Shown piece after piece: positions 18,772-28,994 of a stretch of DNA of 64,000 nt. A program made the translations under genes and the position numbers. Positions within the stretch are counted from its first letter, which is position 1. The number at the start of each line of letters is the position of its first letter. The stretch is from NCBI RefSeq assembly GCF_000753735.1, contig NZ_JPIN01000005.1, forward strand, positions 186,001-250,000, given 5' to 3'. The stretch comes from Pseudidiomarina atlantica (GTDB lineage Bacteria; Pseudomonadota; Gammaproteobacteria; Enterobacterales; Alteromonadaceae). Below the pieces are notes generated by a model, which was given only the letters and a program-made list of their open reading frames with translations, searched no databases and was not told the DNA's origin.

Positions 18772-18786
18772 CCAACGCTGTTGGCT
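18762..18786 (-). terminator. Intrinsic terminator of the hslO-hslR unit, overlapping the end of der
   Basis: Reading leftward: AGCCAAC-AGC-GTTGGCT, a perfect 7-bp stem, followed by A and six Ts. The T-tract is the complement of the AAA lysine codons at the 3' end of der. In the rightward direction the stem has no T-tract, so it should act only on hslR transcripts. Confidence 0.75.
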
Positions 18787-18803
18787 ATTCGCTGTTCGCG
18801 CTT

Positions 18804-19178
18804 CTACCGTTTCATTTTAAGCAGTTCGCGGCGTTCTTTCTTGTCGGGCTTGTGGTCGGGGTGCGGATTATAAAGCGCATTCGCTTTACGCAATTCGGCC
18901 TCACGGGTGCGACGTTCTTCGGACTCCTGCGTTTCGGCATAAAGCTTTTGCGCTTCTGGTGCACCGCGCCGCTGATCGCTTAGCTCACAGACCTTGACCT
19001 CCATTACGTCGTATCCACGTGGCAGTTTCACCAACTGCCCGACGGTGATGGTTTTCGCCGGTTTCGCACGTTGGCCATCCACTTGGACTTTGCCAGACTG
19101 CACCATTTGCCGCGCCAACGATCGTGTTTTAAAGAAGCGCGCTGCCCACAACCATTTATCGAGCCGAACGTTTTCCAT
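18804..19178 (-). CDS. hslR: Ribosome-associated heat shock protein Hsp15
   Basis: 124 residues from the ATG at 19178 (GGGGA ribosome site); a longer start at 19223 would add 15 residues unlike the family. Hsp15 is an S4-domain RNA-binding protein that recycles stalled 50S subunits carrying nascent chain-tRNA. The S4 motif is RLDKWLWAARFFKTRSLARQ (about 4-23), with GKVQVDGQRAKPAKTI following. The C-terminal tail is basic. It follows hslO by 54 nt in a leftward unit; in E. coli the order is hslR-hslO, so the two are swapped here. Confidence 0.93.
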   Translation of the reverse strand: MENVRLDKWLWAARFFKTRSLARQMVQSGKVQVDGQRAKPAKTITVGQLVKLPRGYDVMEVKVCELSDQRRGAPEAQKLYAETQESEERRTREAELRKANALYNPHPDHKPDKKERRELLKMKR

Positions 19179-19195
19179 AATAAATCCCCAATCAT

Positions 19196-19232
19196 CAACC
19201 AACAGCCAACAGCGAATAGCCACCAGCGAATG
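19196..19232. repeat. Heptamer-period repeat between hslO and hslR
   Basis: Units CAACAGC, CAACAGC, GAATAGC, CACCAGC, GAATG follow each other at a 7-bp period. Related inverted units (GCTGTTGGCTATTCGCTGTTCG) flank the other end of hslR at 18777-18798. The unit sequence differs from the AATAACG arrays, but the period is the same. Confidence 0.5.
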
Positions 19233-20069
19233 TTACAAATCTTCGGCGGTGAAGCGGTATTGGCTACGGCAATAGTCACAGTCCATAACGATTTCGCCGT
19301 CTTCTGCCAAGATGGCCTGCAATTCTTCCGGTGATACCGCGGCCAACGCTGACAGCGTACCCTCACGCGAACAGCCACAATGGAAGCGCACCGGCTGCGG
19401 CCTGTAAAGCTCGAACTGCTCTTGATGGTAAAGCCGATGTAAAATTTCTGAACTCGACAAGGTGTAGAGTTCGGTCGCCGTCATGGTTTCCGTTAACGCT
19501 TCTAAATGGTTAAATCCAGTCAAGTCGTGTCCAGCCGCCGGCATGACTTGTAAAAACATGCCCGCCGCGTGCTCACCGTCCGCGTGCAACCAAATGCGCG
19601 TGTGCAGCTGCTCCGACTGCGCAAAATAGCTCTCGATAACTGCGGCCAAGCTGTCCCTATTGGCATCGACCACGCCTTGATAGCGCTCACCTTGATCTGG
19701 CGTTAGCGTAATAATCAGTACGGCCTTGCCAAACAGCTTACGGAAGTCATTTTGGTCATCGGCAATGCTATCGCGCAGTCGCGCCAAGCCACGTAATTCT
19801 TGATGATGGCTACCATTGACGGTCATGAAGTTAATCGGACCATCGCCCTGGATCTGTAAATTGATGTGCCCCTCAAACTTTAAGGTTGCACTCAAAAGTA
19901 CCGTCGCTGCCATCAATTCACCTAATAAACGTTGAACTGATGCCGGATAATCGTGTCCTTGTATCATGCGCTGATAACTCGTGCTAAGTTGCACCAGCTC
20001 ACCACGGACATCCTGGTCAGTAAAAGTGTATCGATAGAGTTGGTCGGTGGGGTAATGCGTGTTTGTCAT
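19233..20069 (-). CDS. hslO: Redox-regulated chaperone Hsp33
   Basis: 278 residues. Holdase chaperone switched on by oxidative unfolding when its four zinc-binding cysteines form disulfides. The C-terminal zinc site is intact: CGC in RFHCGCSREG and CDYC in IVMDCDYCRSQY. The N-terminal substrate-binding domain includes GELMAATVLLSATLKFEG. The start MTNTHYPTDQLYRYTF fits the family. Divergent from the type II secretion operon, with a 134-bp spacer between them that shows no clear operator. Confidence 0.96.
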   Translation of the reverse strand: MTNTHYPTDQLYRYTFTDQDVRGELVQLSTSYQRMIQGHDYPASVQRLLGELMAATVLLSATLKFEGHINLQIQGDGPINFMTVNGSHHQELRGLARLRDSIADDQNDFRKLFGKAVLIITLTPDQGERYQGVVDANRDSLAAVIESYFAQSEQLHTRIWLHADGEHAAGMFLQVMPAAGHDLTGFNHLEALTETMTATELYTLSSSEILHRLYHQEQFELYRPQPVRFHCGCSREGTLSALAAVSPEELQAILAEDGEIVMDCDYCRSQYRFTAEDL

Positions 20070-20203
20070 AGGTTACTTCATCGCTATGTAATATTTTGTC
20101 GGCATAATACCATAATCCCCAAATTTGATCTGTTCAGCATGCAACTAAGGGGTTAGAATGGCTCATAACTCTGTGCTGTCACAAAATTATAACGAAATTA
20201 AAC

Positions 20204-21139
20204 ATGCAGATTCAGAATCCACAATTACTACGTCTCAGTGCGCTCACCAACCAACCGCGGCTGGTGCGTGGCGTGTTATGGTTGCTCACCGCGCTACTGG
20301 CGGTAGCCGCTGTGTGGCTTGCTGCCCAGCTTACGTGGCAGCTACTGGCACCGGCTACTGCACCCGCTAGCGGACCGCTGCAAGCGCAAGTTCAGCAAAC
20401 CTCAACTAAAGCCAGCAGACGCGCAGCAGTACTGACTGAACTGAATCTATTTGGCACTAGCGCGGCAACCACCACTGACAGCCGCAACGCGCCCAAAACC
20501 AACTTAAACGTGCGCCTGCTTGGTGTCTCGGCCAGCTCAGTGCCAGCGAAATCAGCGGCAATTATTGAAAAAGATCGCCAACAAGAAGTGTACGTTATCG
20601 GCGACAAAATCGTCGGCACCAACGTTGGCATTGAAGAAATCTATTCCGATCGCGTCATTTTAAACAACAACGGCATACTCGAAACGCTCGAGTTAGAAGG
20701 TATTGGTGAACTCGGTCCCGGTTTGAGCTTGAGCGTTGATAATCGTCAGCCTGAGCCAGCACAACAACCGCAGCGCCAAAGTTATAATCCGCAAGCCACG
20801 CAAACCGCGCGCTTCGATAACCCACGGGCACGCGACGCAGTGCGTCGCATGCAGCAAGGTGATACCGGCGCTTTGCTCGATTACATTCGAGTGAGCCCCG
20901 CCATGCAAGGCGGTGAACTTGCCGGCTATCGTTTAAGTCCGGGCAAATTCCCCGACTTATTTGCCGATGCCGGCTTTAAAACCGGTGATATCGCCGTTGC
21001 CTTAAATGGCCAGGATTTGACCGATGTGGCAAGTGCTCAAGTGGCCTTGCAAGAATTACGTAGCGCGAGTCGCATTACCGTAACTGTGTTACGCGACGAA
21101 GCTTATTTAGATCTGGAACTTGCGGTTCCAGCTCAATAA
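20204..21139 (+). CDS. gspC: Type II secretion inner-membrane protein GspC
   Basis: 311 residues. GspC bridges the inner-membrane assembly platform and the secretin and helps select substrates. A membrane helix at about 23-47 is followed by a Pro/Ala linker, the HR domain (about 75-180, LNVRLLGVSASSVPAKSAA and QEVYVIGDKIVGTNVGIEEI) that contacts the GspD N0 domain, and a C-terminal PDZ domain (about 215-311, YRLSPGKFPDLFADAGFKTG). First gene of gspCDEFGHIJKLMN. Confidence 0.93.
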   Translation: MQIQNPQLLRLSALTNQPRLVRGVLWLLTALLAVAAVWLAAQLTWQLLAPATAPASGPLQAQVQQTSTKASRRAAVLTELNLFGTSAATTTDSRNAPKTNLNVRLLGVSASSVPAKSAAIIEKDRQQEVYVIGDKIVGTNVGIEEIYSDRVILNNNGILETLELEGIGELGPGLSLSVDNRQPEPAQQPQRQSYNPQATQTARFDNPRARDAVRRMQQGDTGALLDYIRVSPAMQGGELAGYRLSPGKFPDLFADAGFKTGDIAVALNGQDLTDVASAQVALQELRSASRITVTVLRDEAYLDLELAVPAQ

Positions 21140-21168
21140 CAGAACAACCGAGAACAATAGGACCAACT

Positions 21169-23277
21169 ATGCGAATGTTAACGACCGCATCGATTTGGCT
21201 CAGCAGCATGAGTTTAGCCTGCGCTTTAGGCGTCAGTGCTACTGCATTTGCCCAACAAGCCCAGCGTGGCAGCACCAACGAAGAGCCAGTGGAATATGCC
21301 GCTAGCTTTAAGAACACCGATATCACTGAATTCATTCAGGTGGTGGGGCGTAACCTGGGTAAAACCATCATCATCGATCCAGACGTGCGCGGCACCATTG
21401 ACGTGCGCAGTTACGATGTGATGACCGAAGAGCAGTACTGGGACTTCTTCCAAAACGTACTTGATGTCTACGGTTTCGCCACGGTCACGATGGAATCGGG
21501 CGTGGTCAAAGTGATGCGCGATAAAGAAGCGCGCAGCGGCGCGATTCCAGTCGTTGACGATAACTCCATTGGCGGCGATACCCTAGTCACGCGCGTGGTG
21601 CCAGTGGCCAACGTCAGTGTCCGTGAGCTGGCGCCATTGCTACGCTTGATCGCTGATGGCGGCGGCGCGGGTAACATTGTCAGCTACGACCCATCGAACG
21701 TCATTATGATTACCGGTCGCAGCGAAACCGTGCAACGCTTAACGGAAATTATCGAGCGTGTAGACCGAGCCGGTAACCAAGACGTTGAAGTGGTGAAACT
21801 ACAATATGCATCAGCGGCAGAAATCGTCCGTATCGCAACGGCACTGTATCAAGGTCAAAACGAAGGCACGCCGCCGTTATTAATCCCGAAAATCGTCGCC
21901 GATGAGCGTACCAATTCCGTTGTGGTAAGTGGTGAGCCGCGTGCGCGTGAGCGCGTCGTACAACTGATTAATCGTCTCGACCAAGACTTACAAACCGAAG
22001 GCAATACCCGCGTTTACTACCTTAAATATGCTAAAGCTGAAGAGCTCGTTGATGTATTACAAGGTGTCAGCGCCACCATGCAAGCCGAAATGGATAACGC
22101 TGCACAAACCCAACAAGGTCGACCAACGCGCAACTTCGGCGGTGGTAGTAATGACAATCAAATCAGTATTTCAGCGCATGAAGACAGCAACTCGCTGGTG
22201 ATCACCGCGCAACCCGACTTGCTCAGCAACCTAGAGAGCGTTATTCGTCAATTGGATATCCGCCGTGCGCAGGTGCATGTTGAAGCCATCATCGTTGAAA
22301 TCATGGAAGGCGACGGTGTCGATCTCGGCTTGCAGTGGATTTCGGAAGACGGTGGTATGGTGCAATACGCTAACGGTCGCCAAGTGCCGATCGGTCCATT
22401 AGCCGCCGCTGCCTATCAGGCCCGTGAGCGCGAAGGACGCACCACGCAAACCATTGTCGATGGTAACCTCGTGACCACCACCGAGCCCGACGAGCCGGGC
22501 GATGTCAGCTTACTAGCTGAGCTACTTGGCAACGTTAACGGCATGATGGTCGGGGTCGTGAAAAACGACTGGGGCGCCATTTTGCAAGCGGTAGCGACCA
22601 ATACCAACTCCAATATTTTGGCCACGCCAAGTATTATGACGGTCGATAACGAAGAAGCCTCGTTCTTGGTGGGGCAGTCGGTGCCCACCATTACCGGCTC
22701 AACTGCCGGTGATAACAACTCGAATCCGTTCCAAACCGTGCAACGTGAAGATATCGGTATCAAGTTGAACGTCACGCCACAAATCAACGAGGGCAACGCC
22801 GTACAGCTGGTGATCGAGCAAGAAGTGTCGAGTCTCAGTGGCGCCACCCAAGTGGATATCACCATCAATAAACGCTCTTTGAAAACCACGGTAATGGCCG
22901 ATGATGGTGAAACCGTGGTACTTGGCGGTTTGATCGACGAAGACGTGCAAGAAAGCGAATCGAAAATCCCATTACTGGGCGACATTCCTGTACTTGGTGC
23001 ATTGTTCCGCAGCACGTCAACGCAAAAGCAAAAACGCAACCTGATGGTGTTTATCAAGCCAACTATCGTGCGCGATTCAACTACGGCGCAAACCATTAGC
23101 AGTCGCAAGTACAATTATATTCGCGCTGAGCAATTGAAACGCCAAGAAGAAGGCGTTGCGCTCATGCCGTTTAGTGAAACCCCAGCACTGCCGAAGTTTG
23201 AAGAGTCAGAACTGTCGATTCCACCTGAGTTGCAGAAGTATTTAGACGACCAGGAGGGAGGCAACGGCAATGACTAA
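21169..23277 (+). CDS. gspD: Type II secretion secretin GspD
   Basis: 702 residues. Forms the outer-membrane channel. A standard signal peptide (about 1-28, ending ATAFA) with no lipobox is followed by the N0 domain ([20 protein letters not shown]), N1-N3 repeats and the secretin domain from about residue 430 with [10 protein letters not shown] and [21 protein letters not shown] glycine/asparagine-rich linker sits in N3 (near 320). Because there is no lipobox, it would need a GspS or other pilotin, which is not in this window. Overlaps gspE by 8 nt. Confidence 0.96.
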   Translation: MRMLTTASIWLSSMSLACALGVSATAFAQQAQRGSTNEEPVEYAASFKNTDITEFIQVVGRNLGKTIIIDPDVRGTIDVRSYDVMTEEQYWDFFQNVLDVYGFATVTMESGVVKVMRDKEARSGAIPVVDDNSIGGDTLVTRVVPVANVSVRELAPLLRLIADGGGAGNIVSYDPSNVIMITGRSETVQRLTEIIERVDRAGNQDVEVVKLQYASAAEIVRIATALYQGQNEGTPPLLIPKIVADERTNSVVVSGEPRARERVVQLINRLDQDLQTEGNTRVYYLKYAKAEELVDVLQGVSATMQAEMDNAAQTQQGRPTRNFGGGSNDNQISISAHEDSNSLVITAQPDLLSNLESVIRQLDIRRAQVHVEAIIVEIMEGDGVDLGLQWISEDGGMVQYANGRQVPIGPLAAAAYQAREREGRTTQTIVDGNLVTTTEPDEPGDVSLLAELLGNVNGMMVGVVKNDWGAILQAVATNTNSNILATPSIMTVDNEEASFLVGQSVPTITGSTAGDNNSNPFQTVQREDIGIKLNVTPQINEGNAVQLVIEQEVSSLSGATQVDITINKRSLKTTVMADDGETVVLGGLIDEDVQESESKIPLLGDIPVLGALFRSTSTQKQKRNLMVFIKPTIVRDSTTAQTISSRKYNYIRAEQLKRQEEGVALMPFSETPALPKFEESELSIPPELQKYLDDQEGGNGND

Positions 23278-24730
23278 TGTTGCCGAGCTCGCCGCTCGCG
23301 TTACCCCACGTCGTTTACCCTTTGGCTTTGCCAAACGTTACGGCGTAGTGGTGGCAGAAATCAGTGACAACGAATACGTGGTGCATTGTCGCCAAGGTGT
23401 AGCGCGCGATGTGTTGCTTGAAGTGCGTCGCGCTCTTGGCGTGCCTTTTACCGTGAGCGAGCATAGTGCGGAAGAGTTCGATGCCATTCTGACCCAAGCC
23501 TATCAGCGCGATTCATCGGAAGCCAAGCAACTGATGGAAGACATCGGCAACGAGACCAATCTGTTCTCGTTGGCGGATGAACTGCCGCAAACTGAAGACT
23601 TGCTAGAGAGCGAAGACGACGCACCGATCATTAAATTGATCAACGCCATGTTGTCAGAAGCGATCAAAGAAGGTGCGTCGGATATCCATATCGAAACCTT
23701 CGAAAAAGACTTGCTGATTCGCTTTCGCATCGACGGCGTGTTGCGCGAAGTGATTCGTCCGCATCGGAAATTAAGTTCGCTGTTGGTGTCGCGGATTAAA
23801 GTTATGGCGCAGCTGGATATCGCTGAGAAGCGGGTGCCACAAGATGGCCGTATTAGTCTATTGATCGCCGGTCGCGCGGTCGATGTGCGGGTCTCGACCA
23901 TGCCGTCGAACCATGGCGAGCGCGTGGTATTACGTTTACTTGATAAAAACAACGCGCGTTTGAATCTGCAACAGCTCGGGATGACCGAAAATAACCGCCA
24001 GATTTTTGCCGAGCTGATTAAAAAGCCCCATGGCATTATTTTGGTGACCGGGCCGACTGGCTCGGGTAAATCAACTACCTTGTATGCCGGGCTCATGGAG
24101 ATCAACTCCAAAGATCGCAATATTCTGACCGTTGAAGATCCGATCGAATACGCGATTGAAGGTATTGGCCAGATGCAAGTCAATCCGCGCGTCGACATGA
24201 CCTTCGCCCGCGGGCTAAGGGCGATTTTGCGACAAGACCCTGACGTCGTCATGGTCGGTGAGATCCGTGATGTCGAAACCGCACAAATAGCCGTGCAAGC
24301 CTCGCTTACCGGTCACTTAGTAATGTCGACCTTGCACACCAACACTGCTGCAGGCGCGATCACGCGGTTAGAAGATATGGGCGTCGAACCTTTCTTGCTT
24401 AGCTCCTCACTGCTTGCGGTGCTGGCGCAGCGCTTGGTGCGCACCTTGTGCGATGACTGCAAACAGCCGATCGCTGAGGGTGAAGCGGAATGCCGCGCCG
24501 TGGGCTGTGAGAAATGTAATTACACCGGCTACCGTGGTCGTACTGGCATCCATGAACTCTTAGTTGTCGACGAACACATGCGTGAGCTGATCCACAATGG
24601 GCATGGCGAGCAAGCCATTGAACGTTATATTCGTACCACCATTCCGAGCATTCGCCAAGACGGCCTCGATAAGGTCGCACTCGGCTTAACCACACGTGAA
24701 GAAGTATTGCGCGTGACGCGCGAGGAATAG
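23270..24730 (+). CDS. gspE: Type II secretion ATPase GspE
   Basis: 486 residues. Cytoplasmic hexameric ATPase driving pseudopilus assembly. N-terminal GspE domain, then Walker A GPTGSGKS at 261-268, Asp box and Walker B ([16 protein letters not shown]), His box ([16 protein letters not shown]) and the zinc tetracysteine of GspE proteins (CDDC and CEKC, about 400-425). The start overlaps the gspD stop. Confidence 0.97.
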   Translation: MTNVAELAARVTPRRLPFGFAKRYGVVVAEISDNEYVVHCRQGVARDVLLEVRRALGVPFTVSEHSAEEFDAILTQAYQRDSSEAKQLMEDIGNETNLFSLADELPQTEDLLESEDDAPIIKLINAMLSEAIKEGASDIHIETFEKDLLIRFRIDGVLREVIRPHRKLSSLLVSRIKVMAQLDIAEKRVPQDGRISLLIAGRAVDVRVSTMPSNHGERVVLRLLDKNNARLNLQQLGMTENNRQIFAELIKKPHGIILVTGPTGSGKSTTLYAGLMEINSKDRNILTVEDPIEYAIEGIGQMQVNPRVDMTFARGLRAILRQDPDVVMVGEIRDVETAQIAVQASLTGHLVMSTLHTNTAAGAITRLEDMGVEPFLLSSSLLAVLAQRLVRTLCDDCKQPIAEGEAECRAVGCEKCNYTGYRGRTGIHELLVVDEHMRELIHNGHGEQAIERYIRTTIPSIRQDGLDKVALGLTTREEVLRVTREE

Positions 24731-24732
24731 CC

Positions 24733-25977
24733 ATGGGTGCGTTTGCTTACCAAGCTCTGGACGCGAAAGGGCGCAAGAAAACTGGCGTGCTCGAAGCTGA
24801 CACCGAGCGTCAAGCCCGACAACTGTTGCGTGACCAAGGCCTGTTACCGGTCAACGTTGATGTTGCTGAACAAACGGAAAGTGGCGCCAGCACTGCTCAA
24901 GGTGGTCTCTCTGGTTGGTTTGCCAAGCGCCGCATTCGCAAAATCAGTGCCGCCGATTTAGCACTTATCACGCGCCAACTAGCGACCCTAGTCGCAGCAG
25001 CGATGCCGATTGAACAGGCCTTGTTAGCCGTGGCTGAACAAACGGAGAAACCGCGCTTACAAAAATTAGTTATGGCTGTGCGTTCACGCGTGGTCGAAGG
25101 CTATTCGCTCGCGGTCGCGATGGCGGATTATCCGCATATTTTCGATAAGCTTTTTACCGCTATGGTGGCTGCCGGTGAGCGCTCAGGACACCTTGACGAG
25201 GTGCTGAACCGACTCGCCGATTACACCGAGCAGCGTAATCAGCTCAAAGGACAGTTAGTGCAGGCGTTGGTGTACCCAGCCGTGCTGACTTTCGTTGCGA
25301 TTAGCGTGATTATTTTCTTATTGGTGTCTGTAGTACCGCAAATCGTTGAGCAATTTGGCAATTTAGGCCAAGACTTGCCCTTTATCACCCGCGCATTATT
25401 GGCTGTAAGTCAGTTTTTACAAACCTTTGGACCCTTTATTTTAGTGGCCTTACTGGTCGCCTTAGTGGTCGGTGGCAAATTACTACAAGACCCTAAGCGG
25501 CGTGACATCTTTCATGCCTACCAGCTGAAAATGCCGATCATCGGTAAGGTCATTAAAGGCGTCAATACCGCGCGTTTTTCGCGTACGCTGAGTATTTTAA
25601 CCGCCTCGGCCGTGCCGTTGTTGGAGGGACTGCAAATTACCGCTAAAGTGTTGAGTAATCGTGCCATGCAACTGGCCGTGCAAGATGCTGCCGACCGCGT
25701 ACGCGAAGGCACCTCACTGCGCGCCGCGTTGGCACAAACCAAACTGTTCCCACCGATGATGTTGCACATGATTGCCGCCGGTGAAAAATCAGGTGAGCTG
25801 GAGCAAATGCTCGGACGTGCCGCCGACAACCAAGACCGCGATTTTGAAACCACGATGAACGTGGCCATAAAAATATTTGAGCCAGCGCTGATCATTGTCA
25901 TGGCAGCGGTGGTCTTAGTGATTGTCTTAGCAATTATTCAGCCGATATTGCAGCTCAACCAAGCAGTCGGCTTGTAA
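24733..25977 (+). CDS. gspF: Type II secretion inner-membrane platform protein GspF
   Basis: 414 residues. Polytopic platform protein with two GspF domains (about 80-205 and 285-405), each followed by hydrophobic helices (around 185-210, 235-255 and 385-408). Motifs include TRQLATLVAAAMPIEQALLA and FPPMMLHMIAAGEKSGELE. It would rotate or pull pseudopilin subunits during assembly. 2 nt after gspE. Confidence 0.96.
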   Translation: MGAFAYQALDAKGRKKTGVLEADTERQARQLLRDQGLLPVNVDVAEQTESGASTAQGGLSGWFAKRRIRKISAADLALITRQLATLVAAAMPIEQALLAVAEQTEKPRLQKLVMAVRSRVVEGYSLAVAMADYPHIFDKLFTAMVAAGERSGHLDEVLNRLADYTEQRNQLKGQLVQALVYPAVLTFVAISVIIFLLVSVVPQIVEQFGNLGQDLPFITRALLAVSQFLQTFGPFILVALLVALVVGGKLLQDPKRRDIFHAYQLKMPIIGKVIKGVNTARFSRTLSILTASAVPLLEGLQITAKVLSNRAMQLAVQDAADRVREGTSLRAALAQTKLFPPMMLHMIAAGEKSGELEQMLGRAADNQDRDFETTMNVAIKIFEPALIIVMAAVVLVIVLAIIQPILQLNQAVGL

Positions 25978-25989
25978 TCTGGAGGAAGT

Positions 25990-26412
25990 ATGACAAAAAA
26001 CAAAGGCTTTTCATTAATCGAAATTATGGTGGTCATCGTGATCTTAGGATTACTTGCCACGTTGATTTTACCGAACGTGCTCGGTTCAGCAGATCAAGCC
26101 AACAAGCAGAAGGTTCGCTCGGATGTGATTGCACTAGAGAATGCACTGTCGCAGTACAAACTCGACAACGGTGTGTTTCCGACCACGGAGCAGGGGCTCG
26201 AAGCGTTGTTAGATGCCCCGACCACAGATCCTCAGCCGCGTAATTACCGCCGCGGTGGCTATATTCAGCGTTTACCACAAGACCCGTACGGTAACGATTA
26301 CATGCTGTTAAGCCCAGGCGAGTATGGCGATATTGATATTTTCTCAGCAGGTGAAGACGGTCAACCAGGCACCGACGATGACATCGGTAACTGGAACCTC
26401 GATCAAAACTAA
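25990..26412 (+). CDS. gspG: Major pseudopilin GspG
   Basis: 140 residues. Main subunit of the type II pseudopilus. A six-residue leader is cut at KG|FSLIEIMVV by a prepilin peptidase not encoded here; E5 of the mature protein is present. The C-terminal calcium-binding loop (EDGQPGTDDDIGNW) is typical. A GGAGGAAG ribosome site precedes it, suggesting strong translation. The start of gspH lies inside its 3' end. Confidence 0.97.
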   Translation: MTKNKGFSLIEIMVVIVILGLLATLILPNVLGSADQANKQKVRSDVIALENALSQYKLDNGVFPTTEQGLEALLDAPTTDPQPRNYRRGGYIQRLPQDPYGNDYMLLSPGEYGDIDIFSAGEDGQPGTDDDIGNWNLDQN

Positions 26413-26977
26413 TACCGGGTTCACCCTGGTAGAGGTCATGGTGACCGTTGCGATCATTGCGGTGATGGCGATGGCGGTCACCTTTGTCGTTCCTGATAAT
26501 CAAGAAGATGAACTAGCGGATACCGCAGAAGATCTCTACCAACAGTTATTGTATGCGCAGGAATACGCGCTGGTTCGGCATGCCATTTTAGGCGTTGAAC
26601 TGGATCAGCAGGGATATCGCTTTTTGCAATGGCAAGACCAACAATGGCAGCCACTCGATTTTCGCGGTCTGCGCGAGCAGGACTGGCCTACCGATGTCAG
26701 TTACGAGCTCGACAGCGAAACCGAAGCTCTGCTCGGTGACAACCAAGAAGCCATACAGGCCTTTTTCGCGCCGCCAGAAGAAGATGAATTCAGCATCGAT
26801 AGCGAAACTGACGAACGCCAGCAACCTGAACCACAATTGTGGATCCTCGGCAGCGGTGACATCTCTGTGTTCAAATTGAATTTAATGTCGGCCACGGGCA
26901 TGACCGATGTGGTCTGGCAAATCAGTAGTGCTGATGGCTATAGCCTTAAAGTCGGGATACCCGAAGATGAACAATAA
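26378..26977 (+). CDS. gspH: Minor pseudopilin GspH
   Basis: 199 residues from the ATG at 26378, overlapping gspG by 35 nt; an ATG at 26324 gives an implausibly long leader. The 14-residue leader ends TG before FTLVEVMVTVAII. The C-terminal part is acidic. GspH contributes to the pseudopilus and its tip. The start is the least certain in the operon, since no good ribosome site is visible inside gspG. Confidence 0.88.
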   Translation: MTSVTGTSIKTNTGFTLVEVMVTVAIIAVMAMAVTFVVPDNQEDELADTAEDLYQQLLYAQEYALVRHAILGVELDQQGYRFLQWQDQQWQPLDFRGLREQDWPTDVSYELDSETEALLGDNQEAIQAFFAPPEEDEFSIDSETDERQQPEPQLWILGSGDISVFKLNLMSATGMTDVVWQISSADGYSLKVGIPEDEQ

Positions 26978-27326
26978 GGGGTTCACGCTGGTTGAAGTGA
27001 TGGCAGCACTGGCGATTTTTGCCATGGCTGCGCTGGCGGGCGTTGCCGCAGCCACCAACCACTTGAACGACTTGGCGTACATGCAAGAGCGCACTTTAGC
27101 GCGCTATGCTGCGGGCAATGCCTTGGCTCGCATCACCCTTGCCGAGCAACCACTCGATCTCGAAGAGGGCAGTGAATTAGTCGCCGATCGGCAGTGGCAG
27201 TGGACCGCAACTTTTACCGAAACAGTGACCGCTGATGTCTATTATGTCGAGGTCACGGTGCGCCCAGCCGAAGATGAAGACGGCAATACTTATCGACTGG
27301 GTCGTTACCTTGGGGTGAACGAATGA
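26967..27326 (+). CDS. gspI: Minor pseudopilin GspI
   Basis: 119 residues from ATG 26967, overlapping the gspH stop by 11 nt. A short leader (MNNKG) precedes FTLVEVMAALAIFAMAALAG. Tip-complex pseudopilin that initiates assembly with GspJ and GspK. Upstream in-frame starts lie deep in gspH and are rejected. Overlaps gspJ by 4 nt. Confidence 0.94.
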   Translation: MNNKGFTLVEVMAALAIFAMAALAGVAAATNHLNDLAYMQERTLARYAAGNALARITLAEQPLDLEEGSELVADRQWQWTATFTETVTADVYYVEVTVRPAEDEDGNTYRLGRYLGVNE

Positions 27327-27931
27327 GTCGAACGCCGCTGACAAAGGGATTCACCCTCGTTGAAGTGCTGGTCGCCATCGTGGTGTTCGCAATTATTGGT
27401 CTAGCGAGTGCCGCCGTGGTCAACACCATGATGCGCACCAATGAACAAAGTGCCGCGGCGCGCGATGCTCTGACGCAATTGCAGCAAGCAATGTATTTGG
27501 TCGAGCAGGACATGCGTCAGGCCGTATCGCGACGCACCCCGCGCGGTGATTATTACGTGCGCGCGGGCTGGTTTAATCCCGGTAACTTGCTGCCGCGGAG
27601 CGAATTGCAGGCGGTGCGCTACTTTGTCAACGAAGACAACGAATTGATTCGTGAACATTTTACCTATGTAGATATGGCACCCAGTTCAGAACCAACCGAG
27701 CGGGTGTTGTTGAGTGGTGTCGAGAGCATCACCATTGAGCCAATTGAGCGCGAAAATGAGCGCATTGCGGCGGCGCAATTTGATCCTAATGCGCAAGGTG
27801 GACAAGGGCAGCAGCCCGAGCCCATGGCGATTCCAGAAGGCGTCGAAGTTGTCATAGAAACCGAGCGTTGGGGCACTATCGAGCGAGTGTTTGTGTTAAA
27901 TGGAGGTGATTTTGTCGAACCATCTCCGTAA
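27323..27931 (+). CDS. gspJ: Minor pseudopilin GspJ
   Basis: 202 residues. Leader MSRTPLTKG then FTLVEVLVAIVVFAIIG. The core has the GspJ pattern ELQAVRYFVNEDNELIREHF. Part of the I-J-K tip complex. A Gln/Gly-rich loop (GGQGQQPEP) is found near residue 160. Its last codons contain the ribosome site and start of gspK. Confidence 0.94.
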   Translation: MSRTPLTKGFTLVEVLVAIVVFAIIGLASAAVVNTMMRTNEQSAAARDALTQLQQAMYLVEQDMRQAVSRRTPRGDYYVRAGWFNPGNLLPRSELQAVRYFVNEDNELIREHFTYVDMAPSSEPTERVLLSGVESITIEPIERENERIAAAQFDPNAQGGQGQQPEPMAIPEGVEVVIETERWGTIERVFVLNGGDFVEPSP

Positions 27932-28994
27932 CTTGCAGCAACAGCGCCCGCAGCGCCAACAAGGTGTCGCCTTGATCATGGTGCTGTTAGTGGTGGCGTT
28001 GGTGACGGTGCTGGCGGTACAGCTAAGCGAACGCTTGCAGGTGAATGTGCTGCGCAGCACCAACTATCAGCAAAGTGAGCAGGGCTATTGGTATTGGCTG
28101 AGCGCCGAAGAAATCGCGCGTAAACTGCTTGAGCTGCAAGTGCGCGACAGCCAAGGCGTGATCCACCAAGAGCAAGTGTGGTATCAACAGACGCAAGAAG
28201 GGACGTCTTATCCGATTGAAGGCGGTGGGCTGGCGCAAGTTGCGATTAAAGACTTGCAAGGCTGCTTCAATATGAATGCATTGAAAGGCGATGGCCTGAC
28301 CAACGAGCAGTTAGTGCGGCGCAAAGCTCAGCTGCGGATGTTGCTGCTGGCGCTGGAGATCGAAATTGACGAGTACACGGCAGATGTTATTGTGGAAAGC
28401 GTGGCCGACTGGCTCGACACCGACGAACGTATGAACAGCGGTTATGGCGCCGAGCGCGGTGACTACGAGAGCCTCGAAGTACCGTACCTAGCAGCCAATG
28501 ATTATTTTGTGCATGAGAGCGAGCTACGTCTCGTTAAAGGTATTAGCCAACCAGTGTATCAAGCGCTGCGGCCACATATTTGTGTGATCCCGAACAGTGG
28601 TAAGCATCAGGTGAATATCAACACCCTGACGCCTGAGCAAGCGCCGTTGCTGCATGCGTTAATGCTTGGGGCGATTAATGTCGATACCGCCGTGAGTGCG
28701 TTGAATGAGCGCCCAGACGACGGTTATGAAAATATGGAAGACGCGCAACGCAGCTCCACGTTGGCGCAAGCTGCACAGCAGCAGATACAACCTAACTTTG
28801 GTGCGGTACCGCTGCCGAATGGCGTTACCGTAGAAACCATTGGTGGCATGTTCGATGATTTGTCGACCAAGAGTAATTATTTTGCATTAGATACCCGTGT
28901 CAGTGTTGGTGATTTGATCTTCCGCGGGCAGAGTAAACTATATGTCGCCAGTGATGACAGTGAAGTCTTACTGCGCGGTTTAGGAGAACCATGA
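27912..28994 (+). CDS. gspK: Tip pseudopilin GspK
   Basis: 360 residues if TTG 27912 is used: GGAGGTGA sits 5 nt before it, whereas the ATG at 27900 has no ribosome site. The leader ends QQG before VALIMVLLVVALVTVLAVQL, with the GspK-typical absence of Glu5. Helix-hairpin and SAM-like regions include NINTLTPEQAPLLHALML. GspK caps the I-J-K tip. Long relative to other pseudopilins, as usual. Confidence 0.92.
   Translation: MSNHLRNLQQQRPQRQQGVALIMVLLVVALVTVLAVQLSERLQVNVLRSTNYQQSEQGYWYWLSAEEIARKLLELQVRDSQGVIHQEQVWYQQTQEGTSYPIEGGGLAQVAIKDLQGCFNMNALKGDGLTNEQLVRRKAQLRMLLLALEIEIDEYTADVIVESVADWLDTDERMNSGYGAERGDYESLEVPYLAANDYFVHESELRLVKGISQPVYQALRPHICVIPNSGKHQVNINTLTPEQAPLLHALMLGAINVDTAVSALNERPDDGYENMEDAQRSSTLAQAAQQQIQPNFGAVPLPNGVTVETIGGMFDDLSTKSNYFALDTRVSVGDLIFRGQSKLYVASDDSEVLLRGLGEP

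Noticed and set aside
22416-23114. 232-codon leftward frame opposite gspD
   Set aside because: Shadow of the secretin domain, with no ribosome site or family motif.
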